Below are positions 8,729 to 17,452 of a DNA stretch of 64,000 nucleotides, one piece after another; positions within the stretch are counted from its first letter, which is position 1; each line of letters opens with the position of its first letter. This stretch comes from Rhodococcus sp040643435. GTDB lineage: Bacteria; Actinomycetota; Actinomycetes; Mycobacteriales; Mycobacteriaceae. The DNA is taken from contig NZ_JBEYUH010000010.1 in assembly GCF_040643435.1 (NCBI RefSeq), positions 1-64,000 of the forward strand, read 5' to 3'. Position numbers and translations under genes: made by a program. The notes under the pieces are model-generated. The model saw nothing but the letters and a program-made list of their open reading frames with translations. It made no database searches and was not told the origin of the DNA.

Positions 8729-10600
8729 CTACGAACCCTTCCACCACGACGTGTACACGCGACCGTCGTTGCCGCAGATGAGAGCGTCGAGGTTCTTGGG
8801 CCCCCGCGCGATCGCCGTCACCTTGCGACCCGCCGGGAACACCCCGCCGATGTTGCGCCATCGGTCGCCGATGCCGGACCAGTCGCCGCCCTGGTACCAC
8901 CACGAGGTGTAGACACGACCGTCGTTGCCGCAGATGAACAGGTCGATGCTGTCGCGGGACTTGGCTACCGCGCTCACCGGCGCGCCCCGCGGGAAGATCC
9001 CGCCGATGTTGCGCCACGTGTTGTTGAGGCCCGACCAGTCACCGCCCTGATACCACCAGGAGGTGTAGACGCGGCCGTCGTTGCCCGTGATGAAGGCGTC
9101 GAGGTTGCCGGCGCTGCGCGACGTGACCGCGACAGGTGCACCCGGAGGGAAGAATCCGCCGATCGAGCGCCACCGGTCGCCGATGCCGGACCAGTCGCCG
9201 CCCTGGTACCACCACGACGTGTACACGCGGCCGTCGTTGCCGGTGATGAACAGGTCGATGCTGTTCGGCGACTTGGTGATTGCGGTGACCGGTGCGCCCT
9301 TCGGGAACACGCCACCGATATTGCGCCAGTTGTTGTTGATGCCGGACCAGTCGTTGCCCTGGTACCACCAGGACGTGTAGACGCGGCCGTCGTTACCGGT
9401 GACGAACAGATCCAGATTCCCGGGGCTCCGCGAGGTGACAGAAATAGGAGCACCGGGAGGGAAGAACCCGCCGATCGAGCGCCAGCGGTCGCCGAGACCG
9501 GACCAGTCGCTACCGTGGTACCACCAGGAGGTGTAGACGCGGCCGTCGTTGCCGGTGATGAACAGGTCGATGCTGTTCGACGACTTGGCGATCGCGGTGA
9601 CCGGCGCACCCTTGGGGAAGACACCACCGATGTTCCGCCACCGATCGCCGATACCCGACCAATCGTTGCCCTGGTACCACCACGACGTGTAGACGCGACC
9701 GTCGTTGCCGGTGATGAACGCGTCGAGGTTGCCGGCGCCACGCGACGTGACGGACAGAGGTGCCCCCGGCGGGAAGACGCCTCCGATGTTGCGCCATCGG
9801 TCACCGATGCCCGACCAATCGGGATACAACGTGTGCACTGCGTTGATGTCGCCCTGGGACAGGCCGTTCCGTTGCCCCATCACCACACCGGGCGGCAGCG
9901 GGGCTCTCGGCACGATGGTGGGTTGTCCGTTGGTGCTGAAGGCCGTCGCCGAGTAGTGCATGACGGAACCGAAATCGTATCCGCCGATATCGTCGCCGTC
10001 GGTGATGTGCTGGTCGAAATTGTGCGCATTGGCGGGATCGATGTTCGCGAAGCGGATCTCGACCAGAGTGTTGCGGTCCTCGCGGCTCTGCTCGTGCCAC
10101 AACCCGAGTGCGTGGGCCATCTCGTGGACGACGGTGCCGACGGGAGCATTGGCAGCGATCTCGATGTCCTGATGCCCACCGCGCATACCGACGGGTGATC
10201 GGCTCGCTGTGCTCGGGCGGAACCGAACGAAGTTCGCGTGTCCCGCTCGTGCGATGAATCGTATTCGAGTGTTGGCGGTCCAGTGCGCTACTGCGTCCGT
10301 GATGCGCTGGGGATTGGGGAATGCGGGGTCGATCTCGAATGGGACGGTCGCATTCGGCCAACGCAGGTGCGCGCCTGTGATGCCTATTCCCTCGGGACCG
10401 GCCTGGGCTGCGATCTCCTCGACCGTACCCAGCACGATGTTGCCTTCGAACACGGCCAGGCCGTCCACGTCGGCGTACTGGACTTCCCGATCACCGTCGG
10501 CGGTGTGGACGACGGTTGTGCCGGCGACCGGCCCCGACCGATATTCACCGGTGTCGCCGTAGTCCTCGGCGTGGGTGAGTGGTGTTTCGTTGATGGACAT
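8729..10600 (-). CDS. Astacin (M12A) metalloprotease with seven-repeat lectin-like propeller
   Basis: 623 residues. The catalytic domain (about 75-270) carries the zinc motif HEMAHALGLWHEQSREDR with ligands His159, His163 and His169 and Glu160, plus the Met-turn SVMHYSA (Met214, Tyr216). After residue 265 seven near-identical 52-residue units follow, each of the form DWSGIGDRWRNIGGVFP...GNDGRVYTSWW. Seven such units suggest a closed beta-propeller like the PLL-type fucose-binding lectins. The repeats alternate between a GNLDAF type and a SIDLF type. No signal peptide is visible, which is odd for an astacin; export may be non-classical or the target may be intracellular. ATG at 10600 follows GGAAGGA. 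It is the last gene of a three-gene minus-strand operon led by the protease-nuclease fusion. Confidence 0.9.
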   Translation of the reverse strand: MSINETPLTHAEDYGDTGEYRSGPVAGTTVVHTADGDREVQYADVDGLAVFEGNIVLGTVEEIAAQAGPEGIGITGAHLRWPNATVPFEIDPAFPNPQRITDAVAHWTANTRIRFIARAGHANFVRFRPSTASRSPVGMRGGHQDIEIAANAPVGTVVHEMAHALGLWHEQSREDRNTLVEIRFANIDPANAHNFDQHITDGDDIGGYDFGSVMHYSATAFSTNGQPTIVPRAPLPPGVVMGQRNGLSQGDINAVHTLYPDWSGIGDRWRNIGGVFPPGAPLSVTSRGAGNLDAFITGNDGRVYTSWWYQGNDWSGIGDRWRNIGGVFPKGAPVTAIAKSSNSIDLFITGNDGRVYTSWWYHGSDWSGLGDRWRSIGGFFPPGAPISVTSRSPGNLDLFVTGNDGRVYTSWWYQGNDWSGINNNWRNIGGVFPKGAPVTAITKSPNSIDLFITGNDGRVYTSWWYQGGDWSGIGDRWRSIGGFFPPGAPVAVTSRSAGNLDAFITGNDGRVYTSWWYQGGDWSGLNNTWRNIGGIFPRGAPVSAVAKSRDSIDLFICGNDGRVYTSWWYQGGDWSGIGDRWRNIGGVFPAGRKVTAIARGPKNLDALICGNDGRVYTSWWKGS

Positions 10601-10704
10601 GGGATGTGTTCCTTCCGTGGGGTGTGAACCGTCCCGGTCGGGAGTCGATTCGTTCGGTGCGGGGTCGATGACCTTCTCCCGCAGAGAGTTCGATTGCAGA
10701 GTCG

Positions 10705-11076
10705 TCAGGTGACGACGTCGACCGGAACCGTCAGAGGTCCGGCGTCACCTGTCGTCGGAACCGGGATCGATCGGGTCGACAGCAGGTCGCCGACCGCGAC
10801 CGTCCCGTCGCCGACGAGGTCGACGTGGCAGCGCAGCGACAGTGCCATTGCGGCAGGCACTTCCGGTGCGGCGAGTTCGAAACGAGCGCGTCCTCCCGGT
10901 TGCACGGGAGTGCCTGCCATCGCGACACTCGCCAGCACCGGTGCACCCCCGTCGGCGAGCGAGACGTCCCTGACTTCCACCACGAGCAGTGCCGTCGTCA
11001 CGGGGGCATCGGCCGGCATCGTCACGACGCCGTGGACTCGTCTCACACCCGCCCTCACGTCTGTCCGAACCGTCAC
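10705..11076 (-). CDS. YbaY/YscW-like beta-sandwich protein
   Basis: About 123 residues matching the YbaY/YscW-type pattern: GVVTMPADAP, then LLVVEVRDVSLADGGAP, FELAAP, HVDLVGDG and a final STRSIPVPT. Relatives are small beta-sandwich lipoproteins or chaperones; here there is no signal peptide or lipobox. The GTG at 11076 overlaps the stop of the upstream protease-nuclease gene in a GTGA junction (a second GTG lies at 11079), so the two are translationally coupled. It may act as a chaperone or inhibitor for the flanking proteases (inference from position only). Confidence 0.65.
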   Translation of the reverse strand: MTVRTDVRAGVRRVHGVVTMPADAPVTTALLVVEVRDVSLADGGAPVLASVAMAGTPVQPGGRARFELAAPEVPAAMALSLRCHVDLVGDGTVAVGDLLSTRSIPVPTTGDAGPLTVPVDVVT

Positions 11077-12932
11077 CACTGGATGGCGGACACCGAATCC
11101 AGTGGTTCGGTGATCGCCTCCGCCGCGACCTGCAGATCCGCATCACGCAGGGCCTGCGGGAACCGCAGCAGTGCGCGCTGTTCGATCTCGGTCAACGGCA
11201 CCTGGAAGACCCGGAACTCGTCGAGGTCGAGCACTTCGAGCTGATCGAGGTTCTGGCTCAGCAGGAAGCCTCGGGCCTTGAGCTCGCCGTTCTCCACGAA
11301 CACGAGCACCTTCCAGAACTCGCGGGGGATCTTCACCCGTCTGAACTCACGGTCGTCGTCTGCGAACACCGGGCCGCCGAACGCCGACACCTTCAGGTCG
11401 TCGACCTCCACGTCTGCGAAGACCGCGTCCTCGAGCTTGCCCCAGACGCCGTCGCGGGCGCTCTGGTTGAAGTCGTCCATCTGCGGGGTGATGTTGGTGT
11501 AGAAGAAGGAGTCGGTGTTCGCCTTGGTCGCCTCGCTCATGCCGCCCCACAGCAGGTCGGCCCGTCGTGCGAGGTGCCCGCGATCGAGTCGGTTCGCTCG
11601 ATACAGCTCGTTGCCGACCTGAGCGTCCGCTGCCAGACGCGGGTCTTTGACGAAGTCGATGTTCTTACGGCTGAGTTTCTTCATGGAACCGCCGTCGATG
11701 TTCCACGCCACCCAGGCCGCGAACCGGCGCGACTTGCGCATTGCCAGCGAGAAGTGCGTGTAGTGCAGCACCTCGGACCCGTCGTTCGACTGTGCGATGT
11801 CGGGCTTCACCTCGGCCGTCACTTCGGGAAGGGGGACGGGCGTCGACAGGAAGTTCTGGTCGTAGCCGACGGCTGCAACCGCCTCTACCGATGCAGGCGG
11901 GGTGAGGGTCACGCCCAGCTTCTCGAAGACCGACTGCGGCAGGCATGCCAGCGCGTGCTCGTCGGAACTTCCGTTGGCTTCGCCGGCGAAATGCAGCCCG
12001 GCCAGGACAGTGGTCGCCGCGTCGGTTCCGGATCGGAACATCCACGCCGCTCCAGAGTCGCCGCCGCTGCTGATCTCACCATCGGCTGCAGGGTGCTTCG
12101 GGTCGGGTCCGATCTCGAATCCACCGATCGACCTCGTGCCGACCCCTCCGTACGTGATCTTGGCGATCACGTCGACGCGACGCACCAGACCGTGAGTGAT
12201 GCCGGTGGTGCGGCCACTCTTGATCACCTTGTCGCCGAGTTCGGGTTCCCCTAGAGCATCCGGAACCACGTCGAGCCCACAGATCTCCGGATCGAATTGC
12301 CGATCCTCGATCGTCGCCACGGCACAGTCCCCGGCCGGCCCCAGGTGCGACCGCACGAGTCGTCCTATCCGGTTGTCGTCGACACGGTTGTCGTCGTGCG
12401 GACCCGGCTGGACGATCGTGTCGCCCACCCGACCCGTCGCGTTGTGCAGCACGTGCCAGTTGCTCAGGATGTACGGGGTGTGGTTGTCGACGTCGTAGAC
12501 GATGCATCCGATCGTCCCGGCACTGACACTCATGTGCCCGACGCTCACGCCCGGGAGGATCGGATCCATTCGCGCCTTCCGGGGCGGCGTTGCTGCCTCC
12601 GGGACGCGATGGAATGCGGCTTCGTACGACCGCTCGATCACATCGGTCGGAACCTCCACACCGTTCACGGTGATGCTCTCGGGAAGGGGGGAGGTACCCA
12701 ATGCTTCGAGAGCCTCGGGCTCCGATACCTTCTCGTTCACCGTGAACTGCACGGCGAGCTCGTCGGTGGGTTTGCCGTCCACGTGCTTGTATCCGACGCC
12801 GACGGACGAGACGTTCGGGTCGTCGAGGTAGTCCGCGCCCTTGGTGCGGATGAACTTCCGCAGGGCGACGGCGAGTGCGTCCTTCGCGGGACGCTGAGTG
12901 CGGTTGGTTCTGCCGTTCTTTGTAGCCATCAT
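11073..12932 (-). CDS. Trypsin-like serine protease fused to DNA/RNA non-specific endonuclease
   Basis: 619 residues from ATG 12932, preceded by AAAGGATCA. Residues 125-340 form a chymotrypsin-fold protease: His160 in LSNWHVLHN, Asp202 in GDCAV and Ser293 in SSGGDSGAAW. Residues 370-610 form a NUC-family endonuclease with the active-site motif LDRGHLARRAD (His453) and the metal/asparagine motif TNITPQMDDFNQ. The N-terminal 120 residues include a conserved SVGVGYKHVDGK segment common in bacterial serine proteases of this type. No export signal is seen. The combination of self-cleaving or target-cleaving protease and nuclease looks like an effector. An 18-bp operator lies at 13054-13071, 121 bp upstream. 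Confidence 0.9.
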   Translation of the reverse strand: MMATKNGRTNRTQRPAKDALAVALRKFIRTKGADYLDDPNVSSVGVGYKHVDGKPTDELAVQFTVNEKVSEPEALEALGTSPLPESITVNGVEVPTDVIERSYEAAFHRVPEAATPPRKARMDPILPGVSVGHMSVSAGTIGCIVYDVDNHTPYILSNWHVLHNATGRVGDTIVQPGPHDDNRVDDNRIGRLVRSHLGPAGDCAVATIEDRQFDPEICGLDVVPDALGEPELGDKVIKSGRTTGITHGLVRRVDVIAKITYGGVGTRSIGGFEIGPDPKHPAADGEISSGGDSGAAWMFRSGTDAATTVLAGLHFAGEANGSSDEHALACLPQSVFEKLGVTLTPPASVEAVAAVGYDQNFLSTPVPLPEVTAEVKPDIAQSNDGSEVLHYTHFSLAMRKSRRFAAWVAWNIDGGSMKKLSRKNIDFVKDPRLAADAQVGNELYRANRLDRGHLARRADLLWGGMSEATKANTDSFFYTNITPQMDDFNQSARDGVWGKLEDAVFADVEVDDLKVSAFGGPVFADDDREFRRVKIPREFWKVLVFVENGELKARGFLLSQNLDQLEVLDLDEFRVFQVPLTEIEQRALLRFPQALRDADLQVAAEAITEPLDSVSAIQW

Positions 12933-13053
12933 TGATCCTTTGGTGTGGTGTCGGTAAACGAAGCGCGGCTGATTCACGAGTTTCGATCTGGAAGAGCGCG
13001 GTCCCGACCGCGGTCTGTGAGAAGAAAGCTACGAGCGCACAATCACTCCGGGC

Positions 13054-13071
13054 AGAGTAGACGGCTACTCG
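13054..13071. promoter_or_regulatory. Operator copy 1 (AGAGTAGACGGCTACTCG)
   Basis: 18-bp interrupted palindrome lying between the divergent protease-nuclease gene (start 12932) and the lipoprotein operon (start 13255). It belongs to the six-copy set described in the findings. The gene-free stretch 12933-13254 holds this and copy 2 and no other feature. Confidence 0.65.
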
Positions 13072-13162
13072 ATTCGTGGTGGCACAGCGAATTCGGTGCT
13101 GCGGAAGGGCTTCGTGCATCCGTCACGGCAACCCTGAATGGGTCCGTGAGTCGCGTGGCGAA

Positions 13163-13180
13163 CGAGTAGGGGAGTACTCG
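13163..13180. promoter_or_regulatory. Operator copy 2 (CGAGTAGGGGAGTACTCG)
   Basis: 74 bp upstream of the lipoprotein start at 13255. It shares GAGTAG-x-GGAGTACTCG with copy 5 at 22408, 9 kb away. Confidence 0.7.
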
Positions 13181-13254
13181 TGACCGCATGTATCCGTCGG
13201 TTCTACGGTGATTGAGGGTCGAAGAAGTACGGAACTCCCGACAGAGGTTGCGAT

Positions 13255-13659
13255 ATGCACACGCTCGAAGGCTGCAGAACTCTATCTCGGTATCGGACGG
13301 CCGGAACCGTTGCTGCGTTGGCGCTCTGTGTCTTGGGAGTCGCGGCGTGCGATCGGACGTCGGGGGGATCGGAGTCGCCGACCTCGTCGGTGACGGAAAC
13401 CGTGCCTGGAACGTTTCCCGAGTCAGCGCCGCCGACAGTCGAAAATACGGCGTGGTCGGAGACGCCGTCGTACATGGAGACAACGCCGTACGTGGTCCCG
13501 ACGCGCTCCTATGGGTCTCGACCGACTCCAGGATTAACTACGCCTGGGCCGACGACTACGCCACTGCCGACGATTCCCGGAATTACGTCGGATCCATCCG
13601 TCGGTGGGCCAGGTAGCGTCGTTCCGCCCGCGGGGAATGTGCCGGTCCCCGATGAGTGA
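13255..13659 (+). CDS. Small proline/threonine-rich lipoprotein
   Basis: 134 residues: basic N-terminus, hydrophobic helix (AGTVAALALCVLG) and lipobox LGVAAC with the lipidated Cys about residue 32. The mature part is disordered and rich in Thr, Pro, Ser and Gly, with no folded domain recognised. Likely anchored to the outer face of the membrane as a spacer or adaptor. It is the first gene of the plus-strand operon controlled by operator copy 2, and its stop overlaps the start of the next gene by eight bases. Confidence 0.75.
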   Translation: MHTLEGCRTLSRYRTAGTVAALALCVLGVAACDRTSGGSESPTSSVTETVPGTFPESAPPTVENTAWSETPSYMETTPYVVPTRSYGSRPTPGLTTPGPTTTPLPTIPGITSDPSVGGPGSVVPPAGNVPVPDE

Positions 13660-14608
13660 TGAAGCGACCCGCTCGACCGCAGCGCATCCGACACACATGT
13701 GGGCCGGTCTGCTCGCCGGTATCGTCGCGCCGACGACCCTACTCACCGGGCTGTGTTACTACTTCGGTTTCGTCTCCGCCCGAGCGTATTTCGCGTACTT
13801 CGGTGTCGACACCGGCGCCTTCGGTTTCACGACGGCCGATTACGTGCTGCGCAGCGTCAGCGTCCTGTATCCCGCCCTCGTCTCGTTTCTGGCGGTGGCG
13901 TGTGTGGCGTTCTGGGTCCGGACCTACGGTCTGCGGCTGGTTCGGCGAGGCCGACAACGTCGAGTCGTCAGACATGCCGGATGGAGCGCAATCGGTGTGG
14001 GAGTGCTGTTCGTCGCCCTGTCGGTCTCGGCCGTTATGGTGCCGCAGTTGTCCCCGGTGCGCAGCGCGACGCTCGTGCCTGTCTTCCTGGCTGTGGGAGC
14101 GGTGCTGATCATCGTCGGAGTCGGCATCCGGTCGGCTCTCGGGGCGGACGGTGTCTCGACGGTGTCGGCCGCAGAGCGATCGACCTGGCTGTTCGCGGGT
14201 GTTGCGCTCGTGCTGGCACTGTTCTGGTGCACCAACATCTTCGCCACCGAGTACGGACGTGGTCAGGCGCAGAACGTCGCGGCCGAGCTGTGGGACAAGG
14301 AGACCGTCGTCGTCCTCGATACCGCCGACCGCCTGTATGCGCCTGCGAACCTCGTGCACGAAACCGTACTCGATCCGAGGTCGGATGAACGATTCGGTTA
14401 TCGGTACCAATGTCTGAGAACGCTGCTGGTCAACCAGAACTACTGGGTGTTGCTGCCTGCGCGGTGGACGACCGAGTACGGATATGTCCTGGTTCTCCCC
14501 GTCGACGAATACTCGCGCATCAGCATGACGAGACTCGGAGGGATCGCCGAGACCGACGCCGCGAACTGGGATGCGGAGTGGACGTGCCCGGAGGTCGCGC
14601 CGTTCTGA
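13652..14608 (+). CDS. Integral membrane protein with C-terminal soluble domain
   Basis: 318 residues from ATG 13652, which overlaps the lipoprotein stop (13657-13659). About five hydrophobic helices lie in the first 200 residues (for example GLLAGIVAPTTLLTGLCYYF and SVLYPALVSFLAVACVAFWV). An extracytoplasmic domain follows (ETVVVLDTADRLYAPANLVH...NQNYWVLLPARW). No family recognised. Coupling to the lipoprotein suggests the two products work together at the cell surface. Confidence 0.7.
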   Translation: MSDEATRSTAAHPTHMWAGLLAGIVAPTTLLTGLCYYFGFVSARAYFAYFGVDTGAFGFTTADYVLRSVSVLYPALVSFLAVACVAFWVRTYGLRLVRRGRQRRVVRHAGWSAIGVGVLFVALSVSAVMVPQLSPVRSATLVPVFLAVGAVLIIVGVGIRSALGADGVSTVSAAERSTWLFAGVALVLALFWCTNIFATEYGRGQAQNVAAELWDKETVVVLDTADRLYAPANLVHETVLDPRSDERFGYRYQCLRTLLVNQNYWVLLPARWTTEYGYVLVLPVDEYSRISMTRLGGIAETDAANWDAEWTCPEVAPF

Positions 14609-14627
14609 GACGCCGCGGGACCGCAAT

Positions 14628-14645
14628 CGGGTAGGACACTACGCG
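14628..14645. promoter_or_regulatory. Operator copy 3 (CGGGTAGGACACTACGCG)
   Basis: 68 bp upstream of the DUF2235 start at 14714. Both GTAG and CTAC cores are intact; one base in each outer arm departs from the consensus, so this is the weaker form. Confidence 0.5.
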
Positions 14646-14713
14646 TGCCCGCCGTCTCCGGGCGCGTGACGATCGTTTCACCAGCTTCGAACCGATGGGC
14701 AAGGGTGATCGAC

Positions 14714-15739
14714 ATGCCGAAGAACATCGTCTACTGCGCCGACGGGACCTGGAGCTCGGGCAAGCTCACGAACACGAACGTTCACCGTTTCCACGAAGCG
14801 CTCGCGTCGACTTCCACCCAGGTCAAGTTGTACGACCCCGGAGTGGGCACCGGCGGAAACCTGCTCTCTCGCTTGCGGGGCGGGGCCTTCGGGGAAGGTC
14901 TCGTCGAGAACGTGCGGGAAGGCTATGGGCGTATCGCCGAAGTGTTCGAAGAAGGAGACCGCCTCTTCCTCATCGGCTTCAGTCGCGGCGCGTATACGGC
15001 GCGGAGCCTCGGCGGGATGATCTCCTACTGCGGGTTGCCGTCCGGCCGCCCGACCGATCGTCTCGTCGATCAGGCATTCCACGCGTACCGCAACCGGACG
15101 GGCGGCGATAAGAAGTGGGCCGACCCTCCCGTCGAAGTCCGCATGGTGGATGGGCACATCGAGATGATCGGTGTGTGGGACACGGTGGGAACGCTCGGGA
15201 TCCCGGGGGCGCTCTTCGGCCGTCTCGACCAGAAGGCCTATGGATTCCTGGACACGCGACTCCACCCCGATGTGAAGGCCGCCTACCACGCACTCTCTCT
15301 CGACGAGAAGCGTCGCCAGTTCCCGCCGACACTGTGGGATGATGAGCCGGCAGACGAACAGGTCGTCGAACAGGTCTGGTTCGCGGGAGTGCACTGCGAC
15401 GTCGGCGGTGGATACCCGTCGACCTCGCTGGCCGACATCACTCTGGCCTGGATGTTGTCCAATGCCGAAAGGCACGGTGTAGAGATCGATCCGGCTGTCG
15501 CCGAGACCTATCCTGCGCTCCTGCTGGACTGCACCGAGGCGCTTGGGCCGGTCGACGAATCGTGGAATCCACTGTGGGGATTACCGAATCGCCGGAAGGT
15601 CGCCGACGGCGCTCTCGTGGCCGACTCTGTGGTCTACCGGGTGACCATGCAACCTCGATACTCACCGCCGCTGGCCATGGACAGCAACCCACGGCGTTTG
15701 GCGAGATCGTACAGGCTCGCCTCGGTGGTCTACATATAG
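14714..15739 (+). CDS. DUF2235 alpha/beta-hydrolase (phospholipase-like)
   Basis: 341 residues from ATG 14714 with AAGGG upstream. Motifs are the N-terminal CADGTW, the nucleophile elbow GFSRGAYTAR (Ser about 93), the acid-region VWDTVGTLG and the late GVHCDVGGGYP that carries the probable catalytic His. DUF2235 is the fold of the Tle1-type phospholipase effectors of type VI secretion. No secretion genes are seen here, so substrate and location are open. It is followed 60 bp later by the COX-like oxygenase gene on the same strand, and operator copy 3 precedes it. A role in releasing fatty acids for that oxygenase is my inference. Confidence 0.85.
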   Translation: MPKNIVYCADGTWSSGKLTNTNVHRFHEALASTSTQVKLYDPGVGTGGNLLSRLRGGAFGEGLVENVREGYGRIAEVFEEGDRLFLIGFSRGAYTARSLGGMISYCGLPSGRPTDRLVDQAFHAYRNRTGGDKKWADPPVEVRMVDGHIEMIGVWDTVGTLGIPGALFGRLDQKAYGFLDTRLHPDVKAAYHALSLDEKRRQFPPTLWDDEPADEQVVEQVWFAGVHCDVGGGYPSTSLADITLAWMLSNAERHGVEIDPAVAETYPALLLDCTEALGPVDESWNPLWGLPNRRKVADGALVADSVVYRVTMQPRYSPPLAMDSNPRRLARSYRLASVVYI

Positions 15740-15798
15740 CCGCTTTCGGAAGATCGGGCCGCTACCGACCGGCTCCGATGTCGACGAGGGGAAACTCC

Positions 15799-17436
15799 AT
15801 GTTCACACCATTGCTCTTACCGACGCGTCACCCACGGCAGTATCTCTCCGAGATCAAGAGGCGGTCGCAGGCTGCCTCGCCGCTGCTGGAAGGTCGTCTG
15901 CCGTGGCTCGCCGCCGAGTTGGTCGGGCGGATCCCTACGATCCGACGGCTCGCCAGCAGGGCCGTGATCAACAAGTACGCATATGCAGTTCCGCCGCGCC
16001 CACGCCCACTGACGTTGGCCGCCGATTACACGACGTGGACGAGCCTGACCGACCGCACCTACAGCGGACGCCACCTTCCGCCGTCCACCGAGTCGCCGGA
16101 GGAACTGCCGGCCGTCGAGGACGTGGTGGCGCTGTTCCGGCGAAACCGGGACTTGCCCTCCACCGACACGAGCGTGTGGTTCGCGTTCTTCGCGCAGTGG
16201 TTCACCGACAGCTTTCTGCGCACGAACAAGGACGATCCGAAGAAGAACGACTCCAACCACGAGATCGATCTCTGCCAGATCTACGGGGTGAATCAGCACA
16301 AGACGGAGATGCTGCGGGCTCACTACGGAGGTCGCCTCGACAGTCAGATCATCAAAGATGCGGAATATCCTCCATTCCTGTTCGCCGCTCGGGAGCCGGG
16401 CGAGACCCCGACCATTGCACCGCAATTCAACGGACTGCACGACGAGGAGTATCTTCTGGGGACAATTCTTCGCCTGTGCCCGGACGAGCGGAAGAGCTCT
16501 GTGTTCGCAGTCGGACTCGAGCACGGCAACAGCACGATCGGCAATACCGTCCTGAACGTGCTTTTCCTGCGCGAACACAACCGGATCGCCGGCCTCCTGG
16601 AAACTGCGTACCCGGAGTGGGACGACGATCGGCTGTTCGAAACCACCCGCAACATCATGATCGTCCTCCTACTGAAGATCGTCATCGAGGAGTACATCAA
16701 GCACATCGGCCCGTTCGATTTCCCCATCGAGTTCGTGCCGTTCATTGCCGACGGTGAACGGTGGAATCGAACAAATTGGTGTGCAATCGAATTCAACCTC
16801 CTGTACCGGTGGCACTCGCTGATTCCCGATTCGGTGGTGTTCGATTCGCGGCGGATGTGCTCGAGCGAGTTCGTCGACAACAACCCACTCGTCCTCGACC
16901 GGGGAGTCGACTCGATCATCGAACAGTTCTCGCGACAGAAGGCGTCGAGGATCGGGCTGGGGAACACCCCGGCCTTCCTGGTCGATCGGAATCCCCTTTG
17001 CCCCGAACGTGAGTCGGTCGAAGAGAGGACCGTCCAGTTGATGCGACAGGCGCGGCTGCGCTCGTACAACGACTACCGTGAAGCGTTCGGACTCGACCGG
17101 TTGACGAGCTTCGCCGCCCTCACTCCGAACGCCGAACTACAACAGAAACTGGAAAAGCTCTACGGAGATACCGACCAGGTCGAGTGGTACGTGGGCGTCT
17201 TCGCCGAGGACTATCCACCTCGACGCATGATGGGCGAACTGCTCACCACGATGGTCGCGCACGACGCGTTCACCCAGGCGTTCACGAATCCGCTGCTTGC
17301 ACGCAACGTCTACAACGAGGACACCTTCTCGAAGGTCGGCATGGAGATCATCGAGCAGACACACAACCTTCAGGAGATCGTCGCCCGAAATTCGAAGCGC
17401 ACTGAGAAGGCATACGCGAGCTTCCGCGTCGAGTGA
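15799..17436 (+). CDS. Cyclooxygenase-like animal haem peroxidase
   Basis: 545 residues, clearly homologous along its length to prostaglandin G/H synthase: WFAFFAQWFTDSFLRT, LREHNRIAGLLE, KIVIEEYIKH, EFNLLYRWHSLIPDS, and the C-terminal YNDYREAFGL...LTSFAALT...LEKLYGD. The proximal haem ligand His339 and the catalytic Tyr336 (COX Tyr385) are present. The distal His207 of COX is Asp137 here, while the neighbouring Gln133 (COX Gln203) is kept. The position of the aspirin-sensitive Ser530 appears to be Ala. The protein should bind haem and might oxygenate a fatty acid, but ordinary peroxidase activity is doubtful. No EGF domain or signal peptide is present. ATG 15799 is preceded by GAGGGG; ATG 15778 is an alternative. 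Confidence 0.88.
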   Translation: MFTPLLLPTRHPRQYLSEIKRRSQAASPLLEGRLPWLAAELVGRIPTIRRLASRAVINKYAYAVPPRPRPLTLAADYTTWTSLTDRTYSGRHLPPSTESPEELPAVEDVVALFRRNRDLPSTDTSVWFAFFAQWFTDSFLRTNKDDPKKNDSNHEIDLCQIYGVNQHKTEMLRAHYGGRLDSQIIKDAEYPPFLFAAREPGETPTIAPQFNGLHDEEYLLGTILRLCPDERKSSVFAVGLEHGNSTIGNTVLNVLFLREHNRIAGLLETAYPEWDDDRLFETTRNIMIVLLLKIVIEEYIKHIGPFDFPIEFVPFIADGERWNRTNWCAIEFNLLYRWHSLIPDSVVFDSRRMCSSEFVDNNPLVLDRGVDSIIEQFSRQKASRIGLGNTPAFLVDRNPLCPERESVEERTVQLMRQARLRSYNDYREAFGLDRLTSFAALTPNAELQQKLEKLYGDTDQVEWYVGVFAEDYPPRRMMGELLTTMVAHDAFTQAFTNPLLARNVYNEDTFSKVGMEIIEQTHNLQEIVARNSKRTEKAYASFRVE

Positions 17437-17452
17437 ACGATATCCCCGACCT

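Noticed and set aside
8729..9815. CRISPR-like array suggested by regular repeats of 156 bp
   Set aside because: The repeats are in frame and encode propeller blades; unit length and lack of short unique spacers exclude CRISPR.
8546..10198. 550-aa plus-strand frame opposite the astacin gene
   Set aside because: Its repeats are the mirror of the propeller repeats on the minus strand; no independent domain.
10989..12254. 421-aa plus-strand frame opposite the protease-nuclease
   Set aside because: Antisense to a gene with two intact catalytic domains.
14714..15739. DUF2235 as part of a type VI secretion system
   Set aside because: No secretion structural genes are in the window and actinobacteria lack an outer-membrane-spanning T6SS of this kind; only the fold is shared.
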